The notes below the pieces were generated by a model. That model was not told the DNA's origin, did no database searches, and saw only the letters and a program-made list of their open reading frames with translations. From positions 27,992 through 91,991 of the forward strand of contig NZ_QAXS01000009.1 in the NCBI RefSeq assembly GCF_003053565.1: a stretch of 64,000 nucleotides of DNA. The letters run 5' to 3'. Position 1 is the stretch's first letter. The number at the start of each line of letters is the position of its first letter. Below, in pieces: positions 15,148 through 24,588 of this stretch. The position numbers were made by a program, and so were the translations under genes. Origin of the DNA: Halanaerobium saccharolyticum. GTDB lineage: Bacteria; Bacillota; Halanaerobiia; Halanaerobiales; Halanaerobiaceae.

Positions 15148-15984
15148 TTAACGCCTTCCCTTATTTTTATACATATTTTTATCAGCCTGATTGTAGATAT
15201 CAGTTAATTTTTTGCCGCTTCTGCTTGCTGTCGCACAGCCCAGTGAAATTTTAAAATCAACTGGAAAATTATTTTCAGAGTTTTGAGCTTCAAATTTTTT
15301 GATTATCCGCTCACAGATCTGAATACAATCTTTTTTATCTGTCTTTGAAAGCAGCACTGCATATTCATCCCCACCTATTCGGGCTACAACATCTTCCGCC
15401 CGCAGCAGCTCTTTTAAAATATCGGCTGCTTTGCGCAGATATTCATCACCCAGCAGATGACCATAATTATCATTAACAGTTTTTAAATTATCCAGGTCTC
15501 CAATTATAATACTGATTGGATAACGCCGAGAATCATCCAGGCGCTTCATCTCTTCTTCAAAATAGCGGCGGTTATATAAATCTGTCAGTTCATCATGATA
15601 GGATAAATATTTTATTTCTTTTTCCCGCTCTATTCTTCTGCTGACATCAACCAGGTTTACAAGCAGATAATCCTCACCAATTGGATTGACTCTAAATTCT
15701 ACAAATTTATTTTTACCCGACTTGGTTTTTATCTCAGAAACCCTGTTGTAGTGTTCCCTCTCTGCCAGTTTTTCTTTAAATGCTGAATGAATTTTTTCTC
15801 TTTGAACAGGATCAGGAAAAGCAAATTTAAACCACTGCTCAAGATTTTTAATTTCACTGATTGAGTAACCGGTTATTTTAGTAGTCAAATCATTGATATA
15901 GATAAAATCTCTATTTTCATCCAAAATTGCTATACCCATTGTTAAATTATTGAGTACTGTTTCGATACTTAAATCTTTTAACAT
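15148..15984 (-). CDS. PAS-GGDEF diguanylate cyclase
   Basis: A 278-residue soluble protein. Residues 5-115 form a PAS sensor domain. A GGDEF domain follows, starting DELTDLYNRRYFEEE, with the active-site loop GGDEY at 204-208. The inhibitory I-site RxxD (RAED, 195-198) lies five residues before it. It should make cyclic di-GMP from GTP with product feedback. The ATG at 15984 follows AAGGTG with a five-base gap. It is monocistronic and converges on the structured RNA gene. The PAS ligand is unknown. Confidence 0.92.
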   Translation of the reverse strand: MLKDLSIETVLNNLTMGIAILDENRDFIYINDLTTKITGYSISEIKNLEQWFKFAFPDPVQREKIHSAFKEKLAEREHYNRVSEIKTKSGKNKFVEFRVNPIGEDYLLVNLVDVSRRIEREKEIKYLSYHDELTDLYNRRYFEEEMKRLDDSRRYPISIIIGDLDNLKTVNDNYGHLLGDEYLRKAADILKELLRAEDVVARIGGDEYAVLLSKTDKKDCIQICERIIKKFEAQNSENNFPVDFKISLGCATASRSGKKLTDIYNQADKNMYKNKGRR

Positions 15985-16008
15985 CAAATCACCTTTTATA
16001 TTTAATTG

Positions 16009-18438
16009 TTATACTTTTATGATATTAGCCTCAAACTCAGCCGCACGCTCTGGATCACAGGTTGTATAAATTATCTGGTATTTTTTCTGATATTCCTGAA
16101 TCAGCCTGACTGCATTTTTTCTGCGCTCCGGGTCAAAATTAACCAGACAGTCATCAAGAATAATAAAACCTCCGTAGTCCTGAAAGAGGTTGTCAAAAAT
16201 CGCAAACCTCAGAGCAAGTGCAGCTGCATCATAGGTCCCATAAGAAAGCAGTTCAAATTTTCCGGGCAGTTCTCTACTTTCAGCTGACTTAATTTTAATT
16301 GAAAAATCGCTGTCAATCATTCCCGCCTGATATTTACCTGCAGTTAAAACTTCTAAATTCCTGCTGAAACTATCGACTAACGGCTGAAATGAATTCTGAT
16401 CCATCTCTTCTAATTTTTCTTCGAAAACTTCTTTAATCTGCAGCAAATTTTGAGCCTGCTTTTTAAGCTTGGCTAATTTCTGCTCCAGCTCCTTAAATTC
16501 AGCTTCCATCTCTCTCGTCGAAGCTTCCGGCAGTGAATTTTCTAACTGCTGCTGCTTAGCTGTCTTCTCCCTTAAGTTCTGATTAATTTCTTCTCGCTTT
16601 TCTCTTTTAGCCTTTAGATCACTGATAAACTCAGCTGTAGTATCATATTCTTCTGGAAGAGAAGCAAGTTCTTCCAGTCTCTGCTGCAGAGTTTCTATCT
16701 TCTTTTCTTTTTGCTGCAGCTCATCTTTGAGAGCTTCTAAAGACTGATAATCCGCTTTAAATTCCTCAATTTTAGTTTCTTTAAGTTTGATTTCTGTATT
16801 CAGCTCTGCCAGCTCGGAAGTCAGAGAATCAATTTCTTTTCTGACCAGCTCAGTCTCCCGCGCCGATTCTAATCCTGTTAATTCAGACAAATCAGCTTCC
16901 AGAGCTTCTATTTTTTCGCCTGCCAGCAGTTCCTTAATCTTATCTCTATTGGCTTCAATTTTTCGCTTCAGTTCAGCCAGCTCCTGCAGCTTCTTCCTTG
17001 CCTGAGCGAGGTCTTTAACTTTCATTACTGTTTTCAATTCTTCAAATTTCTGTTGATTTTCTTCAAATTCCTTTTTTAAACTCTTAAAATCTATTTCTGC
17101 TGATTCAATTTCAATATCCAGCTCTTCAGTTTTAATTCTTAAATAACCATCAGCCTCAATAATTTCACCCTCAGCAACAGTTTTTTCACCCTCAACCCCG
17201 GCTGAAATTTTAATCGATTCTGCTGCAGAAAAATTGAGTTTTGCTTTTAACTTTGCAGCTTTAAGGCTTGCTTTTGCTGCTGCTATTTTATTTTTATATG
17301 CTTCGAGCTTTTCCACCTGCTCCGGTGTGGCAGAAATCTCAGCCTTTAATTCTTTCAGTTCGGCAAGCTTTTTTTCTGCTGTTCTAATCTCAGCAAGCCT
17401 ACTTTTTATTTCCTGCTCTTTTTTCAACTTTTCAGCCCGCTCAATTTCAGCCTTTAATTCTGCAAGCTTTGCTGACTTTGTCTCCTGCTTCTGCTCTAAT
17501 TTTTGCAGTTCTGCCTTGAGTTTTGGCCACTTTTGAGCAACCTGCTTCATTTTTTTGGTTTTTTCAGCCAGACTGTCTATTTCCAGTTCAACTGCTGCCC
17601 GCTGATTTATTTCCGACTCTATTTCAGAAAGCTCCTTAATCTCAGCAATAATTTGAGCTTCCTTTTGCTTTAACTTTTTAATTTCCAGTCCAAGTTCTTC
17701 ATATTGACGCTCATTTACCTCTGCCTGCTTAATCCTGGCTCTAAGCTGTTCCCTGTCAATATAGGCATCATAAATTTCTCCGGTTCCAACCTTATAGGGA
17801 TTATTAACTCCGCGGCTGCTGTTGCTGACTGCATCTGCCTTAAGATTCCACTTTTTTGTCAGTTCCTCCAGCTGATTATCAATTTTACTGCGGAATTTAT
17901 CAATGGAAATCCCGTCCAGTTCCATTACCGCCCTGCGCAAAAATGAATTAATAGTATCGATCAATTCCGGATTTTCCTCAGCACTAATTCTTTTTAAAGT
18001 CGTCTTTATATCCTGCTGACTGCTGAAAACTATGTTATTATAGGTGCTTTTACCATAGGGAAAGATCTGATTTTTATATTCTTTAATTTTACCTGACTTT
18101 TCAATTCTGCGGCCGTCAGGGAGCTCTAAGAAGCCCTGGTAATTGCTGTTGCTCCACTTTTTATAAAATTTATAAGTCTCAGTTTCGGCTTCAAATTCGA
18201 GCTCTGCCTCGGCAAAATCTCCATCCGGATAGGGCAGAAATCTTGCTTTAAACTCCTTCCCCTCAGTGGTATTTAGTTTCAGCTGCGGGCTGATAAATAA
18301 AGAGGCATAAATAGCATTGATCACTGTACTCTTGCCGGCCTCATTATCTCCTAATAGAATATTTAAACCATCCTCAAATTGATATTCTCTGTTATTGATT
18401 CCTGCAAAAATTTCGGTACTGAAATTTTTTATTTTCAC
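16009..18438 (-). CDS. SbcC/YhaN-like AAA ATPase with long coiled coils
   Basis: An 809-residue SMC-like ATPase. Walker A is GDNEAGKST at 30-38. The middle (about 190-680) is Glu/Lys/Ala/Leu-rich coiled coil with a central break near 390-440. The C-terminus has the ABC-type signature region LLSYGTYDAAALALRFA and Walker B FIILDDCLVNFD. It is the ATPase of an SbcCD/Mre11-Rad50-like complex that processes DNA ends and hairpins; size and layout are closest to B. subtilis YhaN. No CxxC zinc hook is seen at the coiled-coil tip. It overlaps the nuclease gene upstream by four bases. Confidence 0.88.
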   Translation of the reverse strand: MKIKNFSTEIFAGINNREYQFEDGLNILLGDNEAGKSTVINAIYASLFISPQLKLNTTEGKEFKARFLPYPDGDFAEAELEFEAETETYKFYKKWSNSNYQGFLELPDGRRIEKSGKIKEYKNQIFPYGKSTYNNIVFSSQQDIKTTLKRISAEENPELIDTINSFLRRAVMELDGISIDKFRSKIDNQLEELTKKWNLKADAVSNSSRGVNNPYKVGTGEIYDAYIDREQLRARIKQAEVNERQYEELGLEIKKLKQKEAQIIAEIKELSEIESEINQRAAVELEIDSLAEKTKKMKQVAQKWPKLKAELQKLEQKQETKSAKLAELKAEIERAEKLKKEQEIKSRLAEIRTAEKKLAELKELKAEISATPEQVEKLEAYKNKIAAAKASLKAAKLKAKLNFSAAESIKISAGVEGEKTVAEGEIIEADGYLRIKTEELDIEIESAEIDFKSLKKEFEENQQKFEELKTVMKVKDLAQARKKLQELAELKRKIEANRDKIKELLAGEKIEALEADLSELTGLESARETELVRKEIDSLTSELAELNTEIKLKETKIEEFKADYQSLEALKDELQQKEKKIETLQQRLEELASLPEEYDTTAEFISDLKAKREKREEINQNLREKTAKQQQLENSLPEASTREMEAEFKELEQKLAKLKKQAQNLLQIKEVFEEKLEEMDQNSFQPLVDSFSRNLEVLTAGKYQAGMIDSDFSIKIKSAESRELPGKFELLSYGTYDAAALALRFAIFDNLFQDYGGFIILDDCLVNFDPERRKNAVRLIQEYQKKYQIIYTTCDPERAAEFEANIIKV

Positions 18439-19544
18439 TCCTGTACCTCCTTCAGCATCTTATAGGCCAGATGTTGGGCCTGGTGATCAGCTTCCAGTTC
18501 TTTTAATAATTGATAGGGAAAAGAATTTTCGGCAAATTCTTCAGCTATTAGATCCTGATCAATTCTGATAGTTAAATCATTCTGATCTATCTTTACATAA
18601 AAACATTTATCCCTCAGGCGGGCAAACTCATTATCTTTTTCAGCAAATTCCTCCCGCGGCAGCTCTCCCTTAAGCTGCAGGCGCAAAATTTTAGTCTCAG
18701 CTTCAGAAGCTAAAATATCACTAATTAAATTTTCCAGCTCAGATAAAGAGTTTAGCTCTGCCTGCAGATCAGCGAAATGATAATTACCCGTTTTTATTTG
18801 TTCTGCCTCAACTTCCTTATTTTCATTTAATTCTACATACCAGGCCGTGCCGTGATGGCTGCAGTCCATACCATCAGGTTCTGGAGTTCCATTGTTAAAA
18901 ATTTTATGGCCGCTCACACTTTCCTTTTTGGGATAGGGAAGATGGGAATGGCCTAAAAGATAGAGGTCCATTTCTAAATTTAAAAGTTCTGTTTCTGTCA
19001 TTTTAAAATAATCGTCATTTAAATCAGGTGAAAAACCTGCCAGGGCTCCATGAGCCAGAACAAGATGATAATCAGCATCCGGCTTCTCATCTAAATTCTT
19101 AATCCAGCCCAATTTATTTTGACTCGAAAGTTTCCTGTCACAGGGAGCCGGGTAAACAGCTGCATTTAAACCAAATTCATTGAGCAGGTAGGCTTTTTCC
19201 TGGTCCAAAATCAGCATTCTTCCCTTAATTTCTTTTTTAAATTGAGACCAGAGGCTGCTGACTCCATCACTGTAGTCGTGATTTCCAGGCAGAATTAAAA
19301 TTGCCTCGCCCGCAAATTTATTTAAAATTTCAACTGCTTTTTTGATCTTAACATTTTTAATACTGGCTCGATCAAAGAGATCACCTGCAATAACCAGCAG
19401 ATTAGCTCCTCTCTGATTAGCTTCGACAACTACATTTTCCAGCGCCTGATAGCGGGCATTTTCCAGTTCGGAGCTGATATTTGGGTACTGATTAAATTTC
19501 ATCCCCAGGTGCAGATCTCCTGTATGCATAATTTTTAAGCTCAT
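18435..19544 (-). CDS. SbcD/YhaO-like DNA repair metallophosphoesterase
   Basis: A 369-residue Mre11-type nuclease. Phosphoesterase motifs are in order: KIMHTGDLHLG (I), VIAGDLFDRA (II), LILPGNHDYSDG (III), VLAHGAL and LGHSHLP (IV/V). The C-terminal cap and tail would contact the ATPase encoded by the next gene, which overlaps its end by four bases. The ATG at 19544 follows GAGGAGG with a six-base gap, preferred over an upstream TTG. A 42-bp perfect palindrome lies 33 bases upstream. Confidence 0.9.
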   Translation of the reverse strand: MSLKIMHTGDLHLGMKFNQYPNISSELENARYQALENVVVEANQRGANLLVIAGDLFDRASIKNVKIKKAVEILNKFAGEAILILPGNHDYSDGVSSLWSQFKKEIKGRMLILDQEKAYLLNEFGLNAAVYPAPCDRKLSSQNKLGWIKNLDEKPDADYHLVLAHGALAGFSPDLNDDYFKMTETELLNLEMDLYLLGHSHLPYPKKESVSGHKIFNNGTPEPDGMDCSHHGTAWYVELNENKEVEAEQIKTGNYHFADLQAELNSLSELENLISDILASEAETKILRLQLKGELPREEFAEKDNEFARLRDKCFYVKIDQNDLTIRIDQDLIAEEFAENSFPYQLLKELEADHQAQHLAYKMLKEVQE

Positions 19545-19576
19545 TATTAACCTCCTCAACTTTGTGAATCAATTCT

Positions 19577-19618
19577 TTTGAACCAGGTCCAAATCGTACG
19601 ATTTGGACCTGGTTCAAA
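19577..19618. repeat. 42-bp perfect palindrome
   Basis: Bases 19577-19597 are the exact reverse complement of 19598-19618, with no loop; the centre reads CCAAATCGTACGATTTGG. It sits in the 80-base gap between the GGDEF/HD-GYP gene and the SbcD-like gene. No T-run follows on either strand, so it is not a standard intrinsic terminator, though the RNA would form a very stable hairpin. No second copy was seen in the window. Confidence 0.9.
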
Positions 19619-19624
19619 TGGGCA

Positions 19625-21736
19625 TCACTGCAGCATTTCAATAAATTTAGCTGCCAGCTCAGGATCAAACTGAGTTCCCGAACATTTTTTGATTTCTTTA
19701 ATAGCCTCTTCTTTAGACATTGCCTTACTGTATGGCCGCTCGTGGGTCATTACATCATAAGCATCAACCAGAGAGATAATTCTCGCTAGATATGGAATCT
19801 CTTTTTGCTGCAGTTGACGGGGATAACCACTGCCATCCCAGTTTTCATGATGGGAAAATATTTCTTCAGCTACAGAAGCAAATTCCTCCGAGGAGGAGGC
19901 AATTTTATAACCCTGCTCTGTATGTTTTTTCATGACTTCCCATTCCTGATCTGTCAATTTATCTACTTTATTTAAAATACTTTCGCTGATGTTAATTTTA
20001 CCAATATCGTGCAGGGTTGCCAGCAGAGAAAGTCGGTTCTGATCTGATTCTGTCAGCCCAAGTTTTTCTCCAAAATCAAAGGCAAGTTTGGTCATTCTCA
20101 GTGCGTGTTCTTTGGTTTCACTGCTTTTAGTATCAAGTACATTAATTAAGCCCTGAACAATATTGCTCTTGCTGCTTCGGCTTTCAGAAAGTTTGTTCTC
20201 ATACATCTGATTATCCGCCGCTTTGATAACCTCTCCTATATCCTCTTCCGGACTAAATTTAGTTGCCTGACCGACTGCAATCGAAAGCGGCAGCTCCAGT
20301 CCATCTATTTTACCTGTTTTCTCTTTAATCCGCTGAATAATCTCCGCACTTGTTTTTTGATCGGTCTGGGGCAGGAGGATAATAAATTCATCTCCACCCT
20401 GACGGGCCAAAATATCCTCTTCTCTTAATGAACTTTTTAAAATTTCAGCAGCTTTTTTAAGCATCTGATCTCCCATTTTATGGCCGTAGCTGTCATTGAT
20501 AATCTTTAAGCCATTTAAGTCAGCCATCAGAATTGAAATAGGAAGCTGCCTTTTACTGTCCAGTCTTTCTAATTCAACCTCAAAAAATCTGCGGTTATAA
20601 AGTCCTGTCAGACTGTCATAATAGCTCAATTCTCTAATTTTTAAATTATCTAGATGTTTGGAAATTGCTGTTGTAATCACATCGGTAAAAATCTTAAGCT
20701 GATTAAGTACCGGCTGACTGAAGTTAAGTTCAGAATCAACAAGATCAAATCCAAAAAAACCATAAAGATCTTCACCAATTAAAATTGGCATTACAACTAA
20801 AGAACTTACATCCTGTTCTCTGAGAATTTCTTTTTCAGGAGCTGCTTCAGCTTCCAACTCCTCAACACTTTCAATAACTATGGTCTCTCTGTTATTCAAT
20901 CTTTCAAACCACCAGTTGAATTTTTCAGTGCTCAGGTTCTGGAGGCGGTCCTTCTGAGATTTAATCCCAGGAGCAGTCCATTCAAATTTATTGGACATTG
21001 TCTTTTTATCTTCAGAAATTTTAAAGATATAACTGCGGTCTATCCCAAAAAATTCTCCCAAAACCTTTAGGGACTCATTAATTTTAAAGTTAAAGTTATC
21101 AAGCCCCAGATTAACCAGTCTGGAAGAAACATCTGCCAGGGTTTTTTGAAATTGATACTGTTCTCTTAATTCTTCAACATTTTTTGCGATCCTGCTCTGT
21201 GACTGTTCGATACTGTAGCTGACATAAAAGCTGAGTGCCGTTATCATAAGATAGGAGCTGAAATAAAGTGGGACAATAATCTGGCCCGAATCAGAAAAAT
21301 AAAGGCTGAAAATCATCACCAAAACTAAAAGCAGATCACTCATAAATTTAAGCAGATTTAAGTTGAAAATCAGATTAAAAACTGCCGTGACAAAAATAAT
21401 TAAAATTGCCAGTTCTACCGTAAAATTCTGAAAGTAGGTATAATAAAAAAGCTGAAAAATAGCAAGCAGTGAAAGAAAAAAAGTAAAGCCTTCAATATTT
21501 TTTCTAAGCCATTCAGATTTATACGAAAGGGCGAATGTTGAGAGAAAAACCAGAGTTGAAATCAGCCTCTCTGCTGAAGACATGGGATCACTAACTCCAG
21601 CTGTAAATTTATAAACAACAGCAAAAATAAGATAGGCTGCTGCGGTCAATATTAATATTTTTCGATAAAAGTTCAAGTTTTCTTCTAATTTTTTCATACC
21701 AGCTTTAAAAAAACTTCCTTTCCATTTTTTGATCAA
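19625..21736 (-). CDS. membrane-anchored GAF-GGDEF-HD-GYP protein
   Basis: A 703-residue protein. About six membrane segments fill residues 25-175, followed by a short coiled coil (180-200) and a GAF-like domain (200-360). A GGDEF domain comes next (370-520; GGDEF at 447-451, I-site RxxD at 438-441), then an HD-GYP phosphodiesterase domain (530-703; HDIGK at 576-580, HHENWDGSGYP at 629-639). Both catalytic motifs are intact, so it may make and degrade cyclic di-GMP. The start is uncertain: a TTG at 21736 without a clear ribosome-binding site, or the ATG 13 codons later. Confidence 0.9.
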   Translation of the reverse strand: MIKKWKGSFFKAGMKKLEENLNFYRKILILTAAAYLIFAVVYKFTAGVSDPMSSAERLISTLVFLSTFALSYKSEWLRKNIEGFTFFLSLLAIFQLFYYTYFQNFTVELAILIIFVTAVFNLIFNLNLLKFMSDLLLVLVMIFSLYFSDSGQIIVPLYFSSYLMITALSFYVSYSIEQSQSRIAKNVEELREQYQFQKTLADVSSRLVNLGLDNFNFKINESLKVLGEFFGIDRSYIFKISEDKKTMSNKFEWTAPGIKSQKDRLQNLSTEKFNWWFERLNNRETIVIESVEELEAEAAPEKEILREQDVSSLVVMPILIGEDLYGFFGFDLVDSELNFSQPVLNQLKIFTDVITTAISKHLDNLKIRELSYYDSLTGLYNRRFFEVELERLDSKRQLPISILMADLNGLKIINDSYGHKMGDQMLKKAAEILKSSLREEDILARQGGDEFIILLPQTDQKTSAEIIQRIKEKTGKIDGLELPLSIAVGQATKFSPEEDIGEVIKAADNQMYENKLSESRSSKSNIVQGLINVLDTKSSETKEHALRMTKLAFDFGEKLGLTESDQNRLSLLATLHDIGKINISESILNKVDKLTDQEWEVMKKHTEQGYKIASSSEEFASVAEEIFSHHENWDGSGYPRQLQQKEIPYLARIISLVDAYDVMTHERPYSKAMSKEEAIKEIKKCSGTQFDPELAAKFIEMLQ

Positions 21737-21790
21737 ATTTATCTATCAAGATGTCCTTTTATTATAGCATTTTTTAGCAATTTTTAAAAG

Positions 21791-22939
21791 TTAATCAAAT
21801 TTAATTTCCTGATCAAATTTTTGGCAGTCCAGATTAGTACAGCGGGCAGAATCAACTTTATAGACGGCATATTTGCTTGAATACTTCAGTTCATAATCAA
21901 GCTTTTGGCCACAGCTTTCACATTTTATTTTTTCTCTCATTTGATTTAAGTAATCAAGATGGATAATTAAGTTACTAAGATAGTCAGAAAGTGTTTTAAA
22001 AGAGGATTCAGAAAATAAGTTTAAAGCTTCAAAGTCGACTGCAATTGAATAATGATCAAATATTTCAAGGAGAGAATATTCCGTGATTTTAAGGTCAGGC
22101 TGCAGGCTTAAATCCTTTCTTTCAGAATCAGCGTGGGGAATAATCGGCCTTAAATTTAATTTTTTATTTTCTTCTAGCGCCATTTTTGTCAGTTCATCTA
22201 TCAACTGGTAGTGAAACTTTTCAAAGAGATTATTAATACTTTCCTGGCTTTCACCTGCTGCTTCGCTGATAAAATTTAGGAGAATGGTATTAACAATTCT
22301 ATTAACTGCTGTTTTAAGATAAACTGAACAATTTTCATAACTGATTTTGCCTGATTCAACCTCTTCCTTTATTTTAGATCTGACTGCTGCAGGAATATCA
22401 AACCAGAAATCAGCAGTTTCTTGGTCAATTGTATCCAGCTTACTGTCAGCAAACTGCATTAGCTTTTTATAATAATCATTATCCGGATAGTTCTGAACTG
22501 CATCTAAATCCCAGTATTTTAATATCAGTTCTGCTGTTAAATCCTGATCTATGGTGTCGTTCTCCCAGAAAACGGCCGCAGAAAAAATATCATCTTTCAG
22601 CATCTGAATTATTTCGCGGTCAATTTCGCGGTCATTGGCTTTAAATGTAATTAATGAATCAATAAAATCAGTTAAACTCGATAAATCATAGGCATAATCA
22701 AAATTTGAAATAAACATTTTTTTACTGCTTAACTGCCAGCTATCTTCTCCCGCTAAAAAATCCAGCTCGAGCTTTTGACCGACCTGAGAGCTAATCAGCT
22801 GCTGGACAGCTGGATCACTATCTTCATACTGATAATCAACTTTAAGCCCCTCAGTCTCTGGCTCAATTTTATTTTTTATGATTAAAATAATTTTCTCCTC
22901 TTGTTTTCTCTTTACCCTACAGAGCATTGCTTTATTCAT
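21791..22939 (-). CDS. unknown protein with C-terminal zinc-ribbon-like cysteines
   Basis: A 382-residue acidic protein, mostly helical, with many Asp/Glu pairs. The last 50 residues contain CESCG and CTNLDC, four cysteines that could form a zinc ribbon. No family is recognised. The ATG follows TAGGAGG with an eight-base gap, so it is a real gene. It lies 54 bases upstream of the GGDEF/HD-GYP gene on the same strand and may be co-transcribed with it. Confidence 0.65.
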   Translation of the reverse strand: MNKAMLCRVKRKQEEKIILIIKNKIEPETEGLKVDYQYEDSDPAVQQLISSQVGQKLELDFLAGEDSWQLSSKKMFISNFDYAYDLSSLTDFIDSLITFKANDREIDREIIQMLKDDIFSAAVFWENDTIDQDLTAELILKYWDLDAVQNYPDNDYYKKLMQFADSKLDTIDQETADFWFDIPAAVRSKIKEEVESGKISYENCSVYLKTAVNRIVNTILLNFISEAAGESQESINNLFEKFHYQLIDELTKMALEENKKLNLRPIIPHADSERKDLSLQPDLKITEYSLLEIFDHYSIAVDFEALNLFSESSFKTLSDYLSNLIIHLDYLNQMREKIKCESCGQKLDYELKYSSKYAVYKVDSARCTNLDCQKFDQEIKFD

Positions 22940-23017
22940 AAAATCCTCCTAAGTTGTAATTTTATAATCTTTGTCCTCTGTTAATTAAATCTTCCAGTCG
23001 GTGGACTGCTTTAATTT

Positions 23018-23554
23018 CTAATGTAAATTTCCTTCACGGTGGACTACATCATAAGCAAATAAGGCGTAGCCGATTTCTGCAGTTGTAAATTCTCCATCTG
23101 CAGCCATCTCCCGCACAATTTTTATTATTTTAAGGTAGTCGTCTGGCTTAAAACTTTCTTTTTCCTTTTCAAAATAACCTAGATTATAGAGGCTGGCCCA
23201 GACCCTGGTGTCAATTACACAGTGCTTTTCAGGGTTTAGAGAAGTTAAAATTGCTGAAGCGGTTGGAGTACCAATTCCCATTAAACTTGTATAAAGGGCC
23301 AGACGGCAGAAATCATCATAGAGCTGATAGGCTGCCTCAGTAACTTTTTCCACCCGATTGGCAGGATTCTTTTTTACATGGTAGGAACTGCGGGTGGAAT
23401 TCAAATGAGCCAGCTGGTATAATTCCTCTTTAGTTAAGTATTCTTTTTGATGATATTTCTCCCCAATCTGCATTAACTCTTCTGGATAAAGTCCTGTTGT
23501 CTCTTCATATTCTTTTAAATATTTTTCAAAATCAATTAGCTTAATTTTAATCAC
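23018..23554 (-). CDS. HhH-GPD-like protein (DNA glycosylase fold)
   Basis: A 178-residue protein. The middle has a helix-hairpin-helix segment, GIGTPTASAILTSL, followed by HCVIDTRVWASL, which resembles the HhH plus catalytic-Asp region of OGG1/AlkA-type glycosylases. The rest is helical. The protein is shorter than full glycosylases, so the substrate is uncertain and it may bind DNA without base excision. It starts at a GTG that overlaps its own GGGGTG site; a rarer downstream start is possible. Confidence 0.65.
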   Translation of the reverse strand: MIKIKLIDFEKYLKEYEETTGLYPEELMQIGEKYHQKEYLTKEELYQLAHLNSTRSSYHVKKNPANRVEKVTEAAYQLYDDFCRLALYTSLMGIGTPTASAILTSLNPEKHCVIDTRVWASLYNLGYFEKEKESFKPDDYLKIIKIVREMAADGEFTTAEIGYALFAYDVVHREGNLH

Positions 23555-23583
23555 CCCAAATTATATCTGCTGCGCTTTTTAAT

Positions 23584-23904
23584 CTATTCATATTTTCTGG
23601 CCACTGCTACAATAATCACTCCGTAAATAATACCAGCAAAAAATGAAATCCGATCAGTCATACCTGTGGAAAGATAGAAAGCAAGAGAAACCATTAAGCC
23701 CAGATTTCCACCTTTAATTAGCCCTTCAAGTCCGGGTTTCATTTTAGTTAGACCAATTAAAATACCCATAATTAACCTGTTATACCAGAGGGCAAATAGA
23801 TAAAGCTCATTGCCGCTGAAGCCCATTCTAATTCCTCCACCGATAATGCAGATCACTCCCAGCAGTGCACCAGAAACAATTGATACTTTTAATTTTTTAT
23901 TCAT
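23584..23904 (-). CDS. small three-helix membrane protein, unknown
   Basis: A 106-residue hydrophobic protein with about three to four membrane helices (7-27, 35-55, 65-85, 88-103) and a Gly-rich first helix. The ATG follows GAGGAGG. It ends 29 bases before the HhH-GPD-like gene on the same strand. No family is recognised. Confidence 0.65.
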   Translation of the reverse strand: MNKKLKVSIVSGALLGVICIIGGGIRMGFSGNELYLFALWYNRLIMGILIGLTKMKPGLEGLIKGGNLGLMVSLAFYLSTGMTDRISFFAGIIYGVIIVAVARKYE

Positions 23905-24129
23905 CTTTATGATCCTCCTCTTTCTTCTCTTTGCTGATTTAAAATAAAGTTAATTTAAACTTACTATTACTATATTTGATTTTAAGAATAAATATTCCTG
24001 CTTAAAAAGACGGTCTTCTATTTTAATTTTAAAGGAAAGCTGAAAACTGAAAATGCTTTAAATCAGGAATTAAATCTGATAAACTTGATTAAAGAACTAA
24101 TAATTATCACAATTTAAGGAGCTGATATT

Positions 24130-24504
24130 ATGAGTCTAATTGAAAAGACTATGAAGATGAAAAATTGGGCAGTGGTTGGTGCCACCACAAAGAAAAATAG
24201 ATACGGCCACAAAATTGTTAAAAAACTGAATAAAAATGATTATAATGTCTTCCCAGTTAACCCTAAGTTTGAAGAAGTTGACGGTCTAAAATGTTATCCT
24301 GACCTGAGCTCGATAGAAACTCAAATTGATGTTGTTGATATGGTTGTCAATCCAAAACTTGGGATTAAAGTTATCAAAGAAATTAATAAACTGGGAATTA
24401 AATATGTCTGGCTGCAGCCGGGAACCAGGAGCCAGGAAATTAGAGATTATGCAGCCGAAAATGAGATAGAAATAGTTGAGGACTGCATATATGCCCGCTT
24501 ATAA
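24130..24504 (+). CDS. CoA-binding domain protein (YccU-like)
   Basis: A 124-residue single-domain Rossmann protein of the CoA_binding_2 family: WAVVGATTKKNRYGHKIVKK at the nucleotide loop, FPVNPKFEEVDGLKCYPDL, and the C-terminal VWLQPGTRSQEI and VEDCIYARL motifs. The fold is that of the CoA-binding part of succinyl-CoA synthetase alpha, but without the catalytic half; its role may be sensing CoA. The ATG follows TTAAGGAG. Its stop codon overlaps an SDR remnant on the other strand. Confidence 0.88.
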   Translation: MSLIEKTMKMKNWAVVGATTKKNRYGHKIVKKLNKNDYNVFPVNPKFEEVDGLKCYPDLSSIETQIDVVDMVVNPKLGIKVIKEINKLGIKYVWLQPGTRSQEIRDYAAENEIEIVEDCIYARL

Positions 24505-24588
24505 GTTTGAGCTGCCTGCTCCTCCGTCAACAACTATAGAACTTCCATTAATATAATCAGACTTTGGTGAGGATAAAAAGGCTATTAA
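24499..24588 (-). pseudogene. C-terminal remnant of an SDR gene
   Basis: The reverse strand reads LIAFLSSPKSDYINGSSIVV, then DGGAGSSNL and a stop. This is the standard C-terminal end of FabG-like SDRs. The frame is closed by a stop just upstream, so the rest of the gene is lost. The fragment is wedged between the stop codon of the CoA-binding gene and the 3' end of the QueG-like gene, whose stop codon it provides. Confidence 0.8.
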
